Source: Lysobacteraceae bacterium
GTDB lineage: Bacteria > Pseudomonadota > Gammaproteobacteria > Xanthomonadales > Rhodanobacteraceae
NCBI GenBank assembly: GCA_028870665.1
Contig: JAGWPB010000004.1
Span: 1-64,000, forward strand
Reading direction: 5' to 3'
Length of the DNA: 64,000 bases
The notes below the pieces were generated by a model. That model made no database searches. It worked only from the letters and a program-made list of their open reading frames with translations, and was not told the DNA's origin. Below, piece by piece: positions 10,386 to 24,409 of the stretch; the first letter of the stretch is position 1; each line of letters opens with the position of its first letter. A program made the translations under genes and the position numbers.

Positions 10386-10457
10386 ATCGCCGCACCCGCA
10401 ACCCCATTCCCACCCCAGCGCGGCCGCGGTGCCGCATCGCATTCCGGAGCTGAAGCC

Positions 10458-12386
<1,929 letters not shown>

Positions 12387-12396
12387 GGTCCGCCAT

Positions 12397-12423
12397 GCCG
12401 GGCGAGGCGCGATCTCGCCCGGC
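12397..12423 (+). other. Perfect 10-bp hairpin between dnaK and the TMEM175-like gene
   Basis: GCCGGGCGAG-GCGCGAT-CTCGCCCGGC. Confidence 0.6.
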
Positions 12424-12493
12424 GACCTGCGGCGGAAGTCCGGGCGGGAACGATGCGTCATGGGTGGTTGCGCGCCACGAGCGGGATCTGCGT

Positions 12494-13078
12494 ATGGGCA
12501 AGGGGAGGCTCGAAGCGTTCAGCGACGGCGTGATCGCGGTGATCATCACGATCATGGTGCTCGAGCTCAAGGCGCCGCACGAGGCCACGCTCGGGTCTCT
12601 GATCGGCAACTGGCCGACGCTGCTGAGCTACGTGCTGAGCTTCGTGTTCGTGGGGATCTTCTGGGTCAACCATCACCACATGCTGCACGCGGTTGCGCGC
12701 GTGGACGGCCGCTGCCTGTGGGCCAACCTGCATCTGCTGTTCTGGCTGTCGCTGTTTCCGTTCGTGACCAGCTGGATCAGCGAGACCGAGCCGCTGCCGT
12801 CGGCCATCCCGGTGGCCTGCTACGGCATCGTGCTGCTGATGGCGGGCATTTCCTGGATACCGCTGCAGCGCGCGCTGATTGCCGCCAACGGCGGCGCGGG
12901 CGGCGAACTGGCGCAGGCGGTCAGCAGCGGCGCGAAGGAGTATCTGACGCTGGCACTGGATGTGGCGGCGATCGTGCTCGCATTCTTCGCGCCGGTCGTG
13001 TCGTGCGTCGTGTACGTCGCCGTCGCCGCGATCTGGTTCATTCCGGATCGGCGCATCGAAGGACGGCTTCTCCATTGA
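12494..13078 (+). CDS. TMEM175/DUF1211 family integral membrane protein (potassium-channel-like)
   Basis: MGKGRLEAFSDGVIAVIITIMVLELKAPHEATLGSLIGNWPTLLSYVLSFVFVGIFWVNHHHMLHAV. The RxxxFSDGVxAxxITxxxLxL signature, WxNHH motif and six hydrophobic segments are typical of DUF1211. The upstream ORF start at 12395 lies at the hairpin, so 12494 is preferred. Confidence 0.9.
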   Translation: MGKGRLEAFSDGVIAVIITIMVLELKAPHEATLGSLIGNWPTLLSYVLSFVFVGIFWVNHHHMLHAVARVDGRCLWANLHLLFWLSLFPFVTSWISETEPLPSAIPVACYGIVLLMAGISWIPLQRALIAANGGAGGELAQAVSSGAKEYLTLALDVAAIVLAFFAPVVSCVVYVAVAAIWFIPDRRIEGRLLH

Positions 13079-13082
13079 ACAA

Positions 13083-13101
13083 GGCGGTCGGGACGACCGC
13101 C
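13083..13101 (+). other. Perfect 8-bp hairpin between the TMEM175-like gene and dnaJ
   Basis: GGCGGTCG-GGA-CGACCGCC. Confidence 0.5.
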
Positions 13102-13142
13102 GCTGACAGTCGCGATCCGGAGCCGGTCGCCAAGGAAACCGA

Positions 13143-14264
13143 ATGAGCAAGCGCGACTACTACGAAGTCCTCGGCGTCGAGCGCAGTGCGACCGACGAGG
13201 AGCTCAAGAAGGCGTTCCGGCGACTGGCGATGAAGTGCCATCCCGACCGTTGCCCGGATGACCCGCAGGCGCAGGACCGGTTCAAGGAGGCCAAGGAGGC
13301 CTACGAGGTGCTGTGCGACGCCGAGCGGCGCGTGCTGTACGACCGCCACGGCCACGCTGCCTTTGAGGGCGGCACCGGCCGCGCCGGGGGCGCCGGCTTC
13401 GGCGATGTCGGCGACATCTTCGGTGACCTGTTCGGCGACATCTTCGGCATGGGCGGCCGCGGCCGCGCGGCACGCGGCTCCGACCTGCGCTATCTGCTCG
13501 ATCTCGATCTCGAGGACGCGGTGTTCGGCTGCGAGCGCCAGATCGAGGTGCCGACCGCGGTCGCCTGCAGCGCCTGCAAGGGCAGCGGCTCCGAGGATGG
13601 CCGCAGCGCCACCTGCGGAACCTGCCGCGGTCACGGCCGGGTGCGCATGCAGAACGGCATCTTCTCGGTGCAGCAGCCCTGTCCGCATTGCGGCGGCTCG
13701 GGTCGTGTCATCGAGAAACCCTGCAAGCGCTGCCGCGGCGAGGGCCGGGTCGAGGACACGCGCACGCTGTCGGTGCGCATCCCGGCCGGCGTCGACAGCG
13801 GCGACCGCATCCGCCTTTCCGGGCAGGGCGAGGCCGGGCCCGCCGGCTTGCCGGCCGGCGATCTGTACGTCGAGGTGCGGGTGCGTGCGCATCCGATCTT
13901 CCAGCGCGACGGCAACGACCTCCACTGCGAGGTGCCGGTGCGCATCGGCCAGGCCACGCTGGGGGCGACCATCCCGGTGCCGACCCTGGAGGGCGAGGTC
14001 GAACTCAGCGTGCCGCCGGAGACCCAGACCGGCCAGGTGTTCCGGCTGCGCGGCCGCGGCGTCAAATCCGTCCGCAACGGGCGTTCCGGCGATCTGATCT
14101 GCCGCGTCGTGGTCGAGACCCCGGTGCGCCTGACCAAGGCCCAGCGCGAGCTGCTGCAGGCATTCGAGGCCAGCTTCGACGATGAAAGCGGCGCCCAGCA
14201 CACGCCGCGCGCCCACTCCTTTCTCGATGGCGTCAAGCAGTTCTGGTCGCGGGTGACGTCCTGA
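13143..14264 (+). CDS. dnaJ: Chaperone protein DnaJ
   Basis: [41 protein letters not shown]...; four CxxCxGxG zinc-finger repeats ([32 protein letters not shown]). Confidence 0.98.
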   Translation: MSKRDYYEVLGVERSATDEELKKAFRRLAMKCHPDRCPDDPQAQDRFKEAKEAYEVLCDAERRVLYDRHGHAAFEGGTGRAGGAGFGDVGDIFGDLFGDIFGMGGRGRAARGSDLRYLLDLDLEDAVFGCERQIEVPTAVACSACKGSGSEDGRSATCGTCRGHGRVRMQNGIFSVQQPCPHCGGSGRVIEKPCKRCRGEGRVEDTRTLSVRIPAGVDSGDRIRLSGQGEAGPAGLPAGDLYVEVRVRAHPIFQRDGNDLHCEVPVRIGQATLGATIPVPTLEGEVELSVPPETQTGQVFRLRGRGVKSVRNGRSGDLICRVVVETPVRLTKAQRELLQAFEASFDDESGAQHTPRAHSFLDGVKQFWSRVTS

Positions 14265-14288
14265 CCGTGCTGGGCGGGACGGCAACGC

Positions 14289-14897
14289 TCAGAACTTTTT
14301 CGAGTAACCCACCATGAAACCGCCCGGCAGCCAGGACACGATCAGCGGCTGCCGGCGCGCGTGCGCCCAGAGGCCGAAGCCCACGCCCAGCGCGGCGCCT
14401 GCCAGCACGTCGGTCTGCCAGTGGCCCCAGGTCTTCATGCGCGCTTCGGCGTCGTAGGCCGGCAGCAGGGCCAGCGCCCACACCGCCGGGTGGTCGCTGT
14501 GGTACTCGGCGATGATCGGGGTGACGAAACTGGTCATCTCGGTGACCTCGCCGCTGGGGAAGCTCTGCCCGCCGCTGAACCAGTTGCTGGGATCGGGGCC
14601 GGCACTGGGGCGCTGACGGCCGAAGGTCCACTTCAGACCCTGCGAGGCCAGGCCCGAGAACGCCATCGCGTCCACCGATTCCCACAGCGTGCGGCCGAAG
14701 CGACTCTGGCTGCCCGTCCATGACGCCGCGCCCAGCGTGCCCAGGGCCACGCCCCATGCCACATCCTTCTGATAACTGCGCTTCCAGATGCCGGCATTGT
14801 CGTAATGCAGGCGGGTGTCGATGCCCAGCGGGCCGCCGCCGGCGTGGGCCAGGGTCGGCAGCAGGGCGAATGCGAATACGACGAGGCAACGGCGCAT
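14289..14897 (-). CDS. Secreted/membrane PAP2-superfamily phosphatase-like protein
   Basis: Signal-like MRRCLVVFAFALLPTLAHAGG; PAP2-type motifs KWTFGRQRPS, SFPSGEVTEM and WGHWQTDVLAGAALG. Start could be 14927. Confidence 0.8.
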   Translation of the reverse strand: MRRCLVVFAFALLPTLAHAGGGPLGIDTRLHYDNAGIWKRSYQKDVAWGVALGTLGAASWTGSQSRFGRTLWESVDAMAFSGLASQGLKWTFGRQRPSAGPDPSNWFSGGQSFPSGEVTEMTSFVTPIIAEYHSDHPAVWALALLPAYDAEARMKTWGHWQTDVLAGAALGVGFGLWAHARRQPLIVSWLPGGFMVGYSKKF

Positions 14898-15032
14898 GGC
14901 GGCTCTCCGATCGAGCGCGCCAAGCATGCGCCCGGCGAAACCGGGCGGTGCGTCCTTTCAGCGTTTTGTATCAGTGGCGTAAGCGCGGTGTGCAGCCCGT
15001 TGCGGCCCCGTTGCAGGGGCTCGATCCCGTCG

Positions 15033-15875
15033 CTAGGCCAGCTGCTCGCGCGCGAACGCCACGTCGAGCGCCTCCATCGCGTCGTGCGGCTTGAGCCGCA
15101 TCGCGTGGTCGTAGGCTTCGGCGGCCTCGTCGCCGCGGCGGTCGGCGTCGAGCCGGAGCAGGGCGTTGCCGGTCTCGACCCAGGCGATCGGCGCGCCCGG
15201 GGTCAGTTCGCGGGCGCTGGCAAGATGCTTTTCGGCGGCCGCGGCGCTGGCGCCGTAGGTCAGCCTGGCCAGCATCGATCCCACCTTGCCGACGATTTCG
15301 GCGTGATAGACGCCCATCGCCAGATGCGCTTCCGCATGTTTCGGTGCGATCTTCAAGGTGGCTTCGAGCGCGTCCCTGACCTTGCCGGCGTGACCTTCGG
15401 CCAGGGCCTTGGCGATCGAGATGCACTGGCTGTAGCGGCCCAGGGCGAACGCATGGCGGTAGTGGCTGTTGGCCTCGCCGGGCAGGTCCTGGATCGCTTC
15501 GGCGGCGAACTCGGCGGCTTCCCGGAACCGCGCGGTCTTGAGCCGGGCATCGTCGACCAGATAGGTGGCGTGGATGCCGGCGGCCTTGACCGCGACCGAG
15601 GCGCCCAGTGCGCCGAGCGCGACGCCGGATTCCCAGGCGCGCTGAAAATCGCCGCGGTGATAGTCGCGCCAGGCCTCCTGCAGCGCGGCGGACAAGGTCG
15701 CGGCATTCCGGCCGAGCCGCGGGTTTTGCTTCAGCAGCGCGGTGATGCGCGCGCTATCGGGCCAGGGCTCGAGATCGCCGGCGTGCAGGGTCTTCCATGC
15801 CCGGGCCAATCGGTCGCCGGCATAGTCGTAGGCCTTGTCGGGGTGCGGAAAGGCGGTCCATTTCCTGCCGGCCAT
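15033..15875 (-). CDS. TPR-like hypothetical protein
   Basis: MAGRKWTAFPHPDKAYDYAGDRLARAWKTLHAGDLEPW...; helical repeats such as LEATLKIAPKHAEAHLAMGVYHAEI and AEAYDHAMRLKPHDAMEALDVAFA. Confidence 0.65.
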   Translation of the reverse strand: MAGRKWTAFPHPDKAYDYAGDRLARAWKTLHAGDLEPWPDSARITALLKQNPRLGRNAATLSAALQEAWRDYHRGDFQRAWESGVALGALGASVAVKAAGIHATYLVDDARLKTARFREAAEFAAEAIQDLPGEANSHYRHAFALGRYSQCISIAKALAEGHAGKVRDALEATLKIAPKHAEAHLAMGVYHAEIVGKVGSMLARLTYGASAAAAEKHLASARELTPGAPIAWVETGNALLRLDADRRGDEAAEAYDHAMRLKPHDAMEALDVAFAREQLA

Positions 15876-15940
15876 GGCCGATCTCCGGGGAGCGGGTGCG
15901 GGCATCCTGCGCCGCGCGAAGCCAGGCGGCAAGCCGCTAG

Positions 15941-18352
<2,412 letters not shown>

Positions 18353-18364
18353 GCGCGGCCGGAC

Positions 18365-19324
18365 ATGCTAGCCCGCGCGACCCGCGATGCCCTGCTTTTG
18401 CGCGCGCGACTGTATGACGCGATCCGCTCGTTCTTCGCCGCCCGCGGCGTGCTCGAGGTGGAAACGCCGGTGCTGTCGGCGGCGGCCAATACCGAGCCCA
18501 ACATCGAAAGCTTCGCGACGCGCTTTTCGGGACCTGCCGATGCCGGCGCGCGCGAGCGCTGGCTGCGCACATCGCCGGAGTTTGCGCTGAAGCGGCTGCT
18601 GGCGGCCGGTGTGGGTGATTGCTACGAACTGGGCCGCGTGTTCCGCGATGCTGAAGCAGGGCGCCGCCACAACCCCGAGTTCACGCTGCTCGAGTGGTAC
18701 CGCGTCGGCTTCGATCATCGCCAACTGGCCGCCGAAACCGTCGCGCTGGTACAGGCTGCGCTCGCGCTGGCGGGGCGACGCGCGGCGGTGATCGAGCGCA
18801 GCTACGCCGCGCTGTTCATCGAGAGTCTGGATCTCGATCCACACCGGGCCGGCATCGCTGATCTGCGTGCGGCGCTGGCGAACGTCGTCATCGATCCGGC
18901 CGGACTGACCCGCGACGACTGGCTGGATCTGCTGATGACGCACCGCATCCAGCCGACGTTTCCGGCTGGCCGGATCACCGTGATCCACGACTATCCGGCC
19001 AGCCAGTGCGCGCTGGCGCGCATTCGCGCCGGCGACCCGCCGCTGGCCGAACGCTTCGAGGTCTATCTGGGCACGCAGGAGCTGGCCAACGGCTATCACG
19101 AGCTCAGCGATGCCGCCGAGCAGCGCGCGCGCTTCGAGCGCGACAACGCGCGTCGCCGCGGGCGCGGGCAGCGCGAGTTGCCGCTCGACGAGCGTCTGCT
19201 GGCGGCGCTCGATGGATTGCCCGATTGCGCCGGTGTCGCGCTGGGCATCGAACGCCTGCTGATGGCGCTGCTCGGCAGCGAGGCTATTGCCGACGTGCTG
19301 GCCTTCCCCTTCGATCAGGCTTGA
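18365..19324 (+). CDS. epmA: Elongation factor P--(R)-beta-lysine ligase EpmA (GenX/PoxA)
   Basis: Class II aaRS-like: RLYDAIRSFFAARGVLEVETPVLSAAANTEPNIESFATRF...LRTSPEFALKRLLAAGVGDCYELGRVFRDAEAGRRHNPEFTLLEWYRVG; C-terminal GVALGIERLLMALLG; 319 aa without an anticodon-binding domain. Confidence 0.93.
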   Translation: MLARATRDALLLRARLYDAIRSFFAARGVLEVETPVLSAAANTEPNIESFATRFSGPADAGARERWLRTSPEFALKRLLAAGVGDCYELGRVFRDAEAGRRHNPEFTLLEWYRVGFDHRQLAAETVALVQAALALAGRRAAVIERSYAALFIESLDLDPHRAGIADLRAALANVVIDPAGLTRDDWLDLLMTHRIQPTFPAGRITVIHDYPASQCALARIRAGDPPLAERFEVYLGTQELANGYHELSDAAEQRARFERDNARRRGRGQRELPLDERLLAALDGLPDCAGVALGIERLLMALLGSEAIADVLAFPFDQA

Positions 19325-19508
19325 AAGCGCGCCGTCGCCGCGGGCATGTGCGCAAGCACCGAATCGACGCCAGTGGCGTGATCCGGGTCACATCATCACG
19401 AATCGTATTGACGCCGTATGCCATTGGTGATAACCGTCGCCGGCTGCAGCGTTCGATCCGGATGCATGCCCGCGTCCGGGCCACGCTGCTCCAGCGAGGA
19501 GTCGTGCA

Positions 19509-20282
19509 ATGAACAAGAAGAACGCAGTACGTCGAATGCTGGCGGTAGCGGTGGTGACGATCGCGGCGGGTGGGGCGCAGGTGCATGCGGCGGAGTCGGG
19601 GGCGGTGACGCGCTTTTATCTGGTCGAGGTGGCGCCCGCCCAGGACCAGGCGTTTCAGGCCGGCATGAAAACCTGGCTGAAGTGCCTGCACGAGCATGCG
19701 GACAAGCGCAGCCTGTGGGCCTGGAGCGCCGAAACCGGTGACCTCGGGCGCTATGTCTTCCAGAGTGATACCAAGACCTGGGCCGGCATCGACGAGCGCA
19801 GCCCTGCCGGCAAGGCCTGCAGCGGCGATTTCAACACCGGCGTGATGCCGCACATCAGCAAGGCAATGAGCTGGGTGGCCCAGGACATGCCCAAGCTGAG
19901 CCATGACGACCCCATGGGCGGGATCCCGGCCTATGTCTTCGTGGCCAACGTCAAGCTGAAACCGGGGCAAGGGCCCGCCTTCGAGGAATCCCTCGGCAAG
20001 TTCGCCGCCGCCGCCAACAAGATCAAGTGGGATGGCTATTGGTTCACGCAGCAGGTCGTCGCCGGCGGTCATGGCGCCCCGGACTACAACATGGTCTGGC
20101 CCAACAAGTCGTGGGCCGAGATCGGCCAGGATCCGAATCCATCCGCGAAAGCCATGATGGAAAGTGCCTATGGCAAAGCCGGCGCGGCTGCGAACCGCAA
20201 GCAGTACCTCGATGCCATCGAGCGCTCGTGGTCAAGCGTTTACAGCTACGACAAGGAGTTGAGCTACATTCCTGCCAAGTAA
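19509..20282 (+). CDS. Secreted hypothetical protein with two apparently related alpha+beta (ABM-like) halves
   Basis: Signal peptide MNKKNAVRRMLAVAVVTIAAGGAQVHAAE; half 1 VTRFYLVEVAPAQDQAFQAGMKTWLKCL...SDTKTWAGIDE and half 2 AYVFVANVKLKPGQGPAFEESLGKFAAA...PNKSWAEIGQ have parallel layout. Confidence 0.75.
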   Translation: MNKKNAVRRMLAVAVVTIAAGGAQVHAAESGAVTRFYLVEVAPAQDQAFQAGMKTWLKCLHEHADKRSLWAWSAETGDLGRYVFQSDTKTWAGIDERSPAGKACSGDFNTGVMPHISKAMSWVAQDMPKLSHDDPMGGIPAYVFVANVKLKPGQGPAFEESLGKFAAAANKIKWDGYWFTQQVVAGGHGAPDYNMVWPNKSWAEIGQDPNPSAKAMMESAYGKAGAAANRKQYLDAIERSWSSVYSYDKELSYIPAK

Positions 20283-20297
20283 TCGAAGTGTCGGGGG

Positions 20298-20324
20298 TGG
20301 ACGGCCCGAACTCCGGGCCGTCCA
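20298..20324. terminator. Hairpin between convergent genes (possible bidirectional terminator)
   Basis: TGGACGGCCCG-AACTC-CGGGCCGTCCA, perfect 11-bp stem. Confidence 0.5.
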
Positions 20325-20338
20325 TCCACGCGGACCGG

Positions 20339-21484
20339 TCAGGATCCGGCGGGCAGCCCGCGCAGCGCCACCCAGGCGCCCAGCAGACACAGCGCGGCCG
20401 CCATCAGGAAGGCACTGCGACCGTCGTCCAGCGCCCACAGCCGGCCGGTCAGCAGGGCCCCGAGCACGCCGCCGACACCCGAGGAAAAGCCGTAATAGAG
20501 GCCCTGGCCGTGGCCGAGCAGGCGACCGGGGAAGTAGCGCGTCAGCAGGCGCATCGCGGCGGCATAGAACGCGGCGAAGTTGAGCGCATGCACCAGCTGC
20601 GCCAGCACCATCACCCAGGCATGCTGCGGCAGCAGCGCGGTGGCGGTCCAGCGTGCGGCCGCGCTGAGCAGTCCGGCCAGCATCACCGTGCGCGGCGCGA
20701 AGCGCAGCAGGAAGCGCGCGGCCAGGAAGAACACCACGATCTCGATGCCGACGCCGACCGCCCACAGCGCGCCGATCGCGCCCGGGCTGTAGCCGTGATG
20801 GCGCAGGTACAGCGAAAACAGCGTGTGGTACGGACCAAAGCCCATCTGCATCAGCAGGGTGATGACGAAGAACGCGATCACCTCGCGTCGGCGCACGATC
20901 GCGCCGATGCCCTCGGCAGCGGCCGGTGCGTCGTGATGTCCGGGCCCGTACTCGTTGCCCAGGCTCAAGGCCAGCACCAGCACCAGCCACGGCAGCATCA
21001 GCGCGGGCAGCCAGCGCACTTCGAGGTGATCGAACAGCTGCCCGTACAGCAGCACCACGGCGATGAAGCCGATCGATCCCCAGACGCGGATGCTGCCATA
21101 ACGCTCGCTGCGACCCGGCAGATGCGACAGCGTCAGCGCCTCGAACTGCGGCATGATCGCGTTGGCGAAAAACGCATACACCAGCATCGCCAGCGCCAGG
21201 CCGGCGTAGGGCAGCGGCCACAGGAAGGGCACGAAGCCGGCCAGCATCAGCGACGCGCCGCCACGCAGCCAGCGCACCGGCCGCGGCGAGCGTCCGGCCG
21301 CCCAGCTCCAGGTCGTTGGCGCCAGCACGCGCGTGGCGTACCACAGGCTCATCACCGTGCTGATGGCGACCGCATCCAGGCCGCGCGCGTGCAGGTACAC
21401 GCTGAAATACGGCGTGTAGGCGCCGAGTGCGGCGTAGTAGGCGAAATAAAAGCCGGCGAGGCGGCTGACGGGCACGCGATCCAT
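20339..21484 (-). CDS. MFS transporter, 3-phenylpropionate/HcaT-like family
   Basis: MDRVPVSRLAGFYFAYYAALGAYTPYFSVYLHARGLDAVAISTVMSLWYATRVLAPTTWSWAAGRS...; about 12 hydrophobic segments. Confidence 0.88.
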   Translation of the reverse strand: MDRVPVSRLAGFYFAYYAALGAYTPYFSVYLHARGLDAVAISTVMSLWYATRVLAPTTWSWAAGRSPRPVRWLRGGASLMLAGFVPFLWPLPYAGLALAMLVYAFFANAIMPQFEALTLSHLPGRSERYGSIRVWGSIGFIAVVLLYGQLFDHLEVRWLPALMLPWLVLVLALSLGNEYGPGHHDAPAAAEGIGAIVRRREVIAFFVITLLMQMGFGPYHTLFSLYLRHHGYSPGAIGALWAVGVGIEIVVFFLAARFLLRFAPRTVMLAGLLSAAARWTATALLPQHAWVMVLAQLVHALNFAAFYAAAMRLLTRYFPGRLLGHGQGLYYGFSSGVGGVLGALLTGRLWALDDGRSAFLMAAALCLLGAWVALRGLPAGS

Positions 21485-21520
21485 GACCGCAGCCTGCCAC
21501 AGCGCCCGTGCAAGTTGCGG

Positions 21521-22210
21521 TCAAAACTCCAGATCGAGCGCGGCGCAGAGGTAGTCGAGCAGCGGCGCCAGGGCGCGGAATGCCGCAGTCACCGTGGGCA
21601 GCAGCGCCGCGCCGCAGGCGACGGTGTCGGCGAAGCCGGTGCCCGCCGCGAAGTTCTTGCGCTTCAGATCCTCGATCAACGGGTGGGCCGGATCGAAGCC
21701 GCGCGGCGGCCGCGTCAGCGACTCGCCCCAGAACTCGAAGCGCTGCGCGAACGCCCTGCCGTGCACCGCGCGCTGCCAGGCGGCCGGATTGTCGGCGATG
21801 AAGGCGCGTATTTGCCGCAGCACCACCGGTTCCGGATGCCACAGCCCGCCGCCGACGAAGCAGCTGCCGGGCTGGATGTGCAGGTAGAACGATGGCGCCG
21901 GCCGCTCGCGGTGGCGTTCGTGGAAAAAGCGTGCACCGGCCCAGGTCTTGTACGGCTGCTTGTCGCCGGAGAAGCGGGTGTCGCGCTGGATGCGAAACAG
22001 CGAGCCACCGACCTTGCGCGGATCGGCGCGCAGATGCGGGCTGATCTTCGCCAGGGCCGGCGCCAGCGCCTCGATCACGGCCCGGAACGGTTCGCGCACG
22101 TCGCGCTCGTAATCCTCCTGATGCGCCTTGAACCAGGTGCGATCGTTGTGCGCCGCGAGCGCGCGCAGGAAGCGGAACGTGGCGGGCCTGAAGTGGGGTG
22201 CGGCGATCAT
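21521..22210 (-). CDS. DUF2461 / TIGR02453 family protein
   Basis: FRPATFRFLRALAAHNDRTWFKAHQEDYERDVREPFRAVIEAL...FRIQRDTRFSGDKQPYKTWAGARFFHERHRERPAPSFYLHIQPGSCFVGGGLWHPE. Confidence 0.9.
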   Translation of the reverse strand: MIAAPHFRPATFRFLRALAAHNDRTWFKAHQEDYERDVREPFRAVIEALAPALAKISPHLRADPRKVGGSLFRIQRDTRFSGDKQPYKTWAGARFFHERHRERPAPSFYLHIQPGSCFVGGGLWHPEPVVLRQIRAFIADNPAAWQRAVHGRAFAQRFEFWGESLTRPPRGFDPAHPLIEDLKRKNFAAGTGFADTVACGAALLPTVTAAFRALAPLLDYLCAALDLEF

Positions 22211-22274
22211 GGCGGCATCACGGCGGATCGGAGGAGGGACAGGTTAACGCCGGACGCCGCGGTGTGCTGCTGCA

Positions 22275-23720
22275 TCAGGCCGCGATGGAGGCAGCCAGCT
22301 GGCGCCCCCAGACCTCCAGCTGATCGAGCACGCTCGGCGCGGCTGGCCCGGGTTCCGGCATGGCGCGGCGTGCGGCGATCAGGGCGAAGTAGTCGTCGAG
22401 GGTCAATGTGGTCAGCGGTGTGGCCCGGGTCAGGCGCGCATGGCGGAAGTCCTCCCAGCGCCTGCGTTCGGCGTCGTCGAGCGTGTCCGGGTAGTGGCGT
22501 GCGCGATAGCGGAACAGCAGCTCGTGGTAACGCGGGTCGTGGAAGCCCGCGGCCAGCGCGGCCAGTGCCTGCGGCGGTGCCGAGCGCACGGCGTCGCGCT
22601 GCGGCCGGTCGCGATCGTCGAGAAAGCCCGCGTAAAGCGCCAGCTCGGGGTCCGCGGCGGCGGGGTGCAGGTCACGGGCATAGAGTTCGCGCACGCGTTC
22701 GGCCAGACCGGCCACGCCGCGCAACTGCTCCGCATGCTCGAGGGCGCGATCGAGGTCGAGGCCGATGCGCGCGCGGTCGACGCGCTTCAGCGCCGACAGA
22801 GGTGCCAGTGCCGGCGAGCGGTTGGCGTGGACCAGCTTCAGCGGCGCACGCTCGATGCCTTCGGGCAGATCGGCGCGTGCGGTGAACAGGCGGTCGGCCA
22901 GCGCGTCCGCGCCGAGGCCGCTCCAGGTCTCCGGATCGGGGTCGAGATCGGCGACGATCACCGCGTTGGGCTGGGTCGGGTGCGCCGCGATCGGCACCAC
23001 CACCGCCAGGCAGCCGCGTTCGGCTGGATAGCGTTGCGAGACATGCAGCAGCGGCGTCATCCGCGCCGGATCCAGCAACCCCAGCACGGTGCGTTTGTTG
23101 CGCAGCGTGTAGTGCCAGTTCCACAACCGGGGCTGCGCGGTCTTGAGCCGGCGCGCCAGCCCGAGCAGCGATTCGACATCCGAGAGCGCGTCGTGAGCGC
23201 GCCGCGGCTCGGACCCGTTGGCGCGTGCCAGATGTTCCAGCCTGAAGCTGGGCGCGCCGTCCTCGCGGCGCGGCCATTCCATGCCCTGCGGGCGCAATGC
23301 ATACGCCATGCGCGCGAGATCGATCAGATCCCAGCGGCTGTTGCCGTTTTTCCACTCGCGCAGGTAGGGATCGTGGAAGTTGCGGTACAGCAGCTGGCGG
23401 GTGAATTCGTCGTCGAAGCGAATCGAGTTCCAGCCGACGCCGCAGGTGCCGGGCGCCGCCAGCTGCTGGTGCACGCGCGCGGCGAATTCGGGCTCCGGAA
23501 CACCCTCGCGCGCGGCCTGCTGCGGCGTGATGCCGGTCAGCAGGCAGGCATCGGGATGCGGCAACACGTCGCTCGCGGGCTGGCAGAAAAAACTCACCGG
23601 CGATCCGATCGGATCGAGATCGAGGTCGGTGCGCAGGCCCGCAAACTGCGCCGGCCGATCGCGGCGCGGATCGGCGCCGAAGGTCTCGTAGTCGTGCCAG
23701 TACAGGCTGGGCTGCTGCAT
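22275..23720 (-). CDS. sbcB: Exodeoxyribonuclease I
   Basis: [69 protein letters not shown]...[51 protein letters not shown]. Confidence 0.96.
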   Translation of the reverse strand: MQQPSLYWHDYETFGADPRRDRPAQFAGLRTDLDLDPIGSPVSFFCQPASDVLPHPDACLLTGITPQQAAREGVPEPEFAARVHQQLAAPGTCGVGWNSIRFDDEFTRQLLYRNFHDPYLREWKNGNSRWDLIDLARMAYALRPQGMEWPRREDGAPSFRLEHLARANGSEPRRAHDALSDVESLLGLARRLKTAQPRLWNWHYTLRNKRTVLGLLDPARMTPLLHVSQRYPAERGCLAVVVPIAAHPTQPNAVIVADLDPDPETWSGLGADALADRLFTARADLPEGIERAPLKLVHANRSPALAPLSALKRVDRARIGLDLDRALEHAEQLRGVAGLAERVRELYARDLHPAAADPELALYAGFLDDRDRPQRDAVRSAPPQALAALAAGFHDPRYHELLFRYRARHYPDTLDDAERRRWEDFRHARLTRATPLTTLTLDDYFALIAARRAMPEPGPAAPSVLDQLEVWGRQLAASIAA

Positions 23721-23817
23721 GGGGCGCCGCCGTGGGGGTTGCGGCGAGCGTAGTCGCCGCCGGTTGCGTCCGGCAAATGCCGGCTGGCTGGTAAACTCGC
23801 GCCGCGAAGGAGACGCC

Positions 23818-24384
23818 ATGTCCAGTGCCAGTGACGATCATCTGATCTGGATCGATCTCGAGATGACCGGGCTCGACCCGGGCGCGGATTCCATCATCGA
23901 GATCGCCAGCGTGGTCACCGACCGCGACCTGGCCGTGCTGGCCGAGGGCCCGGTCATCGCGATCCATCATGCGCCGGAGCGGCTGCAGGCGATGGACGAC
24001 TGGAATCGCCGCCAGCATCGCAAGACGGGCCTGTGGGAGCGCGTGCTGGCGTCAACCGCCGACCATGCCGCCGCCGAGGCCGCGACCCTCGATTTTCTCG
24101 AGCGCTGGGTGGCGGCCGGCAAGTCGCCGATGTGCGGCAACTCGATCTGCCAGGACCGCCGCTTTCTGTATCGGCAGATGCCGCGGCTGGAGCGCCATTT
24201 CCATTATCGCAACCTCGACGTGTCCACGCTCAAGGAGCTGGCGCGGCGCTGGGCGCCGGACGTGCTCAAGGGCGTGACCAAGGCTTCCACGCACACTGCA
24301 CTCAGCGACATCCACGACTCGATCGGCGAATTGCGCCATTATCGCGCGCACCTGGGCGCCTTCGCGCGCTCCGCCACGCCATGA
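23818..24384 (+). CDS. orn: Oligoribonuclease
   Basis: [51 protein letters not shown]...[45 protein letters not shown]. Confidence 0.97.
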   Translation: MSSASDDHLIWIDLEMTGLDPGADSIIEIASVVTDRDLAVLAEGPVIAIHHAPERLQAMDDWNRRQHRKTGLWERVLASTADHAAAEAATLDFLERWVAAGKSPMCGNSICQDRRFLYRQMPRLERHFHYRNLDVSTLKELARRWAPDVLKGVTKASTHTALSDIHDSIGELRHYRAHLGAFARSATP

Positions 24385-24409
24385 TTTCCACCTGCCCGGC
24401 GCTTCCGAC

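Noticed and set aside
20027-22885. 952-aa plus-strand ORF
   Set aside because: Runs antisense through the MFS, DUF2461 and sbcB genes; no recognisable motif.
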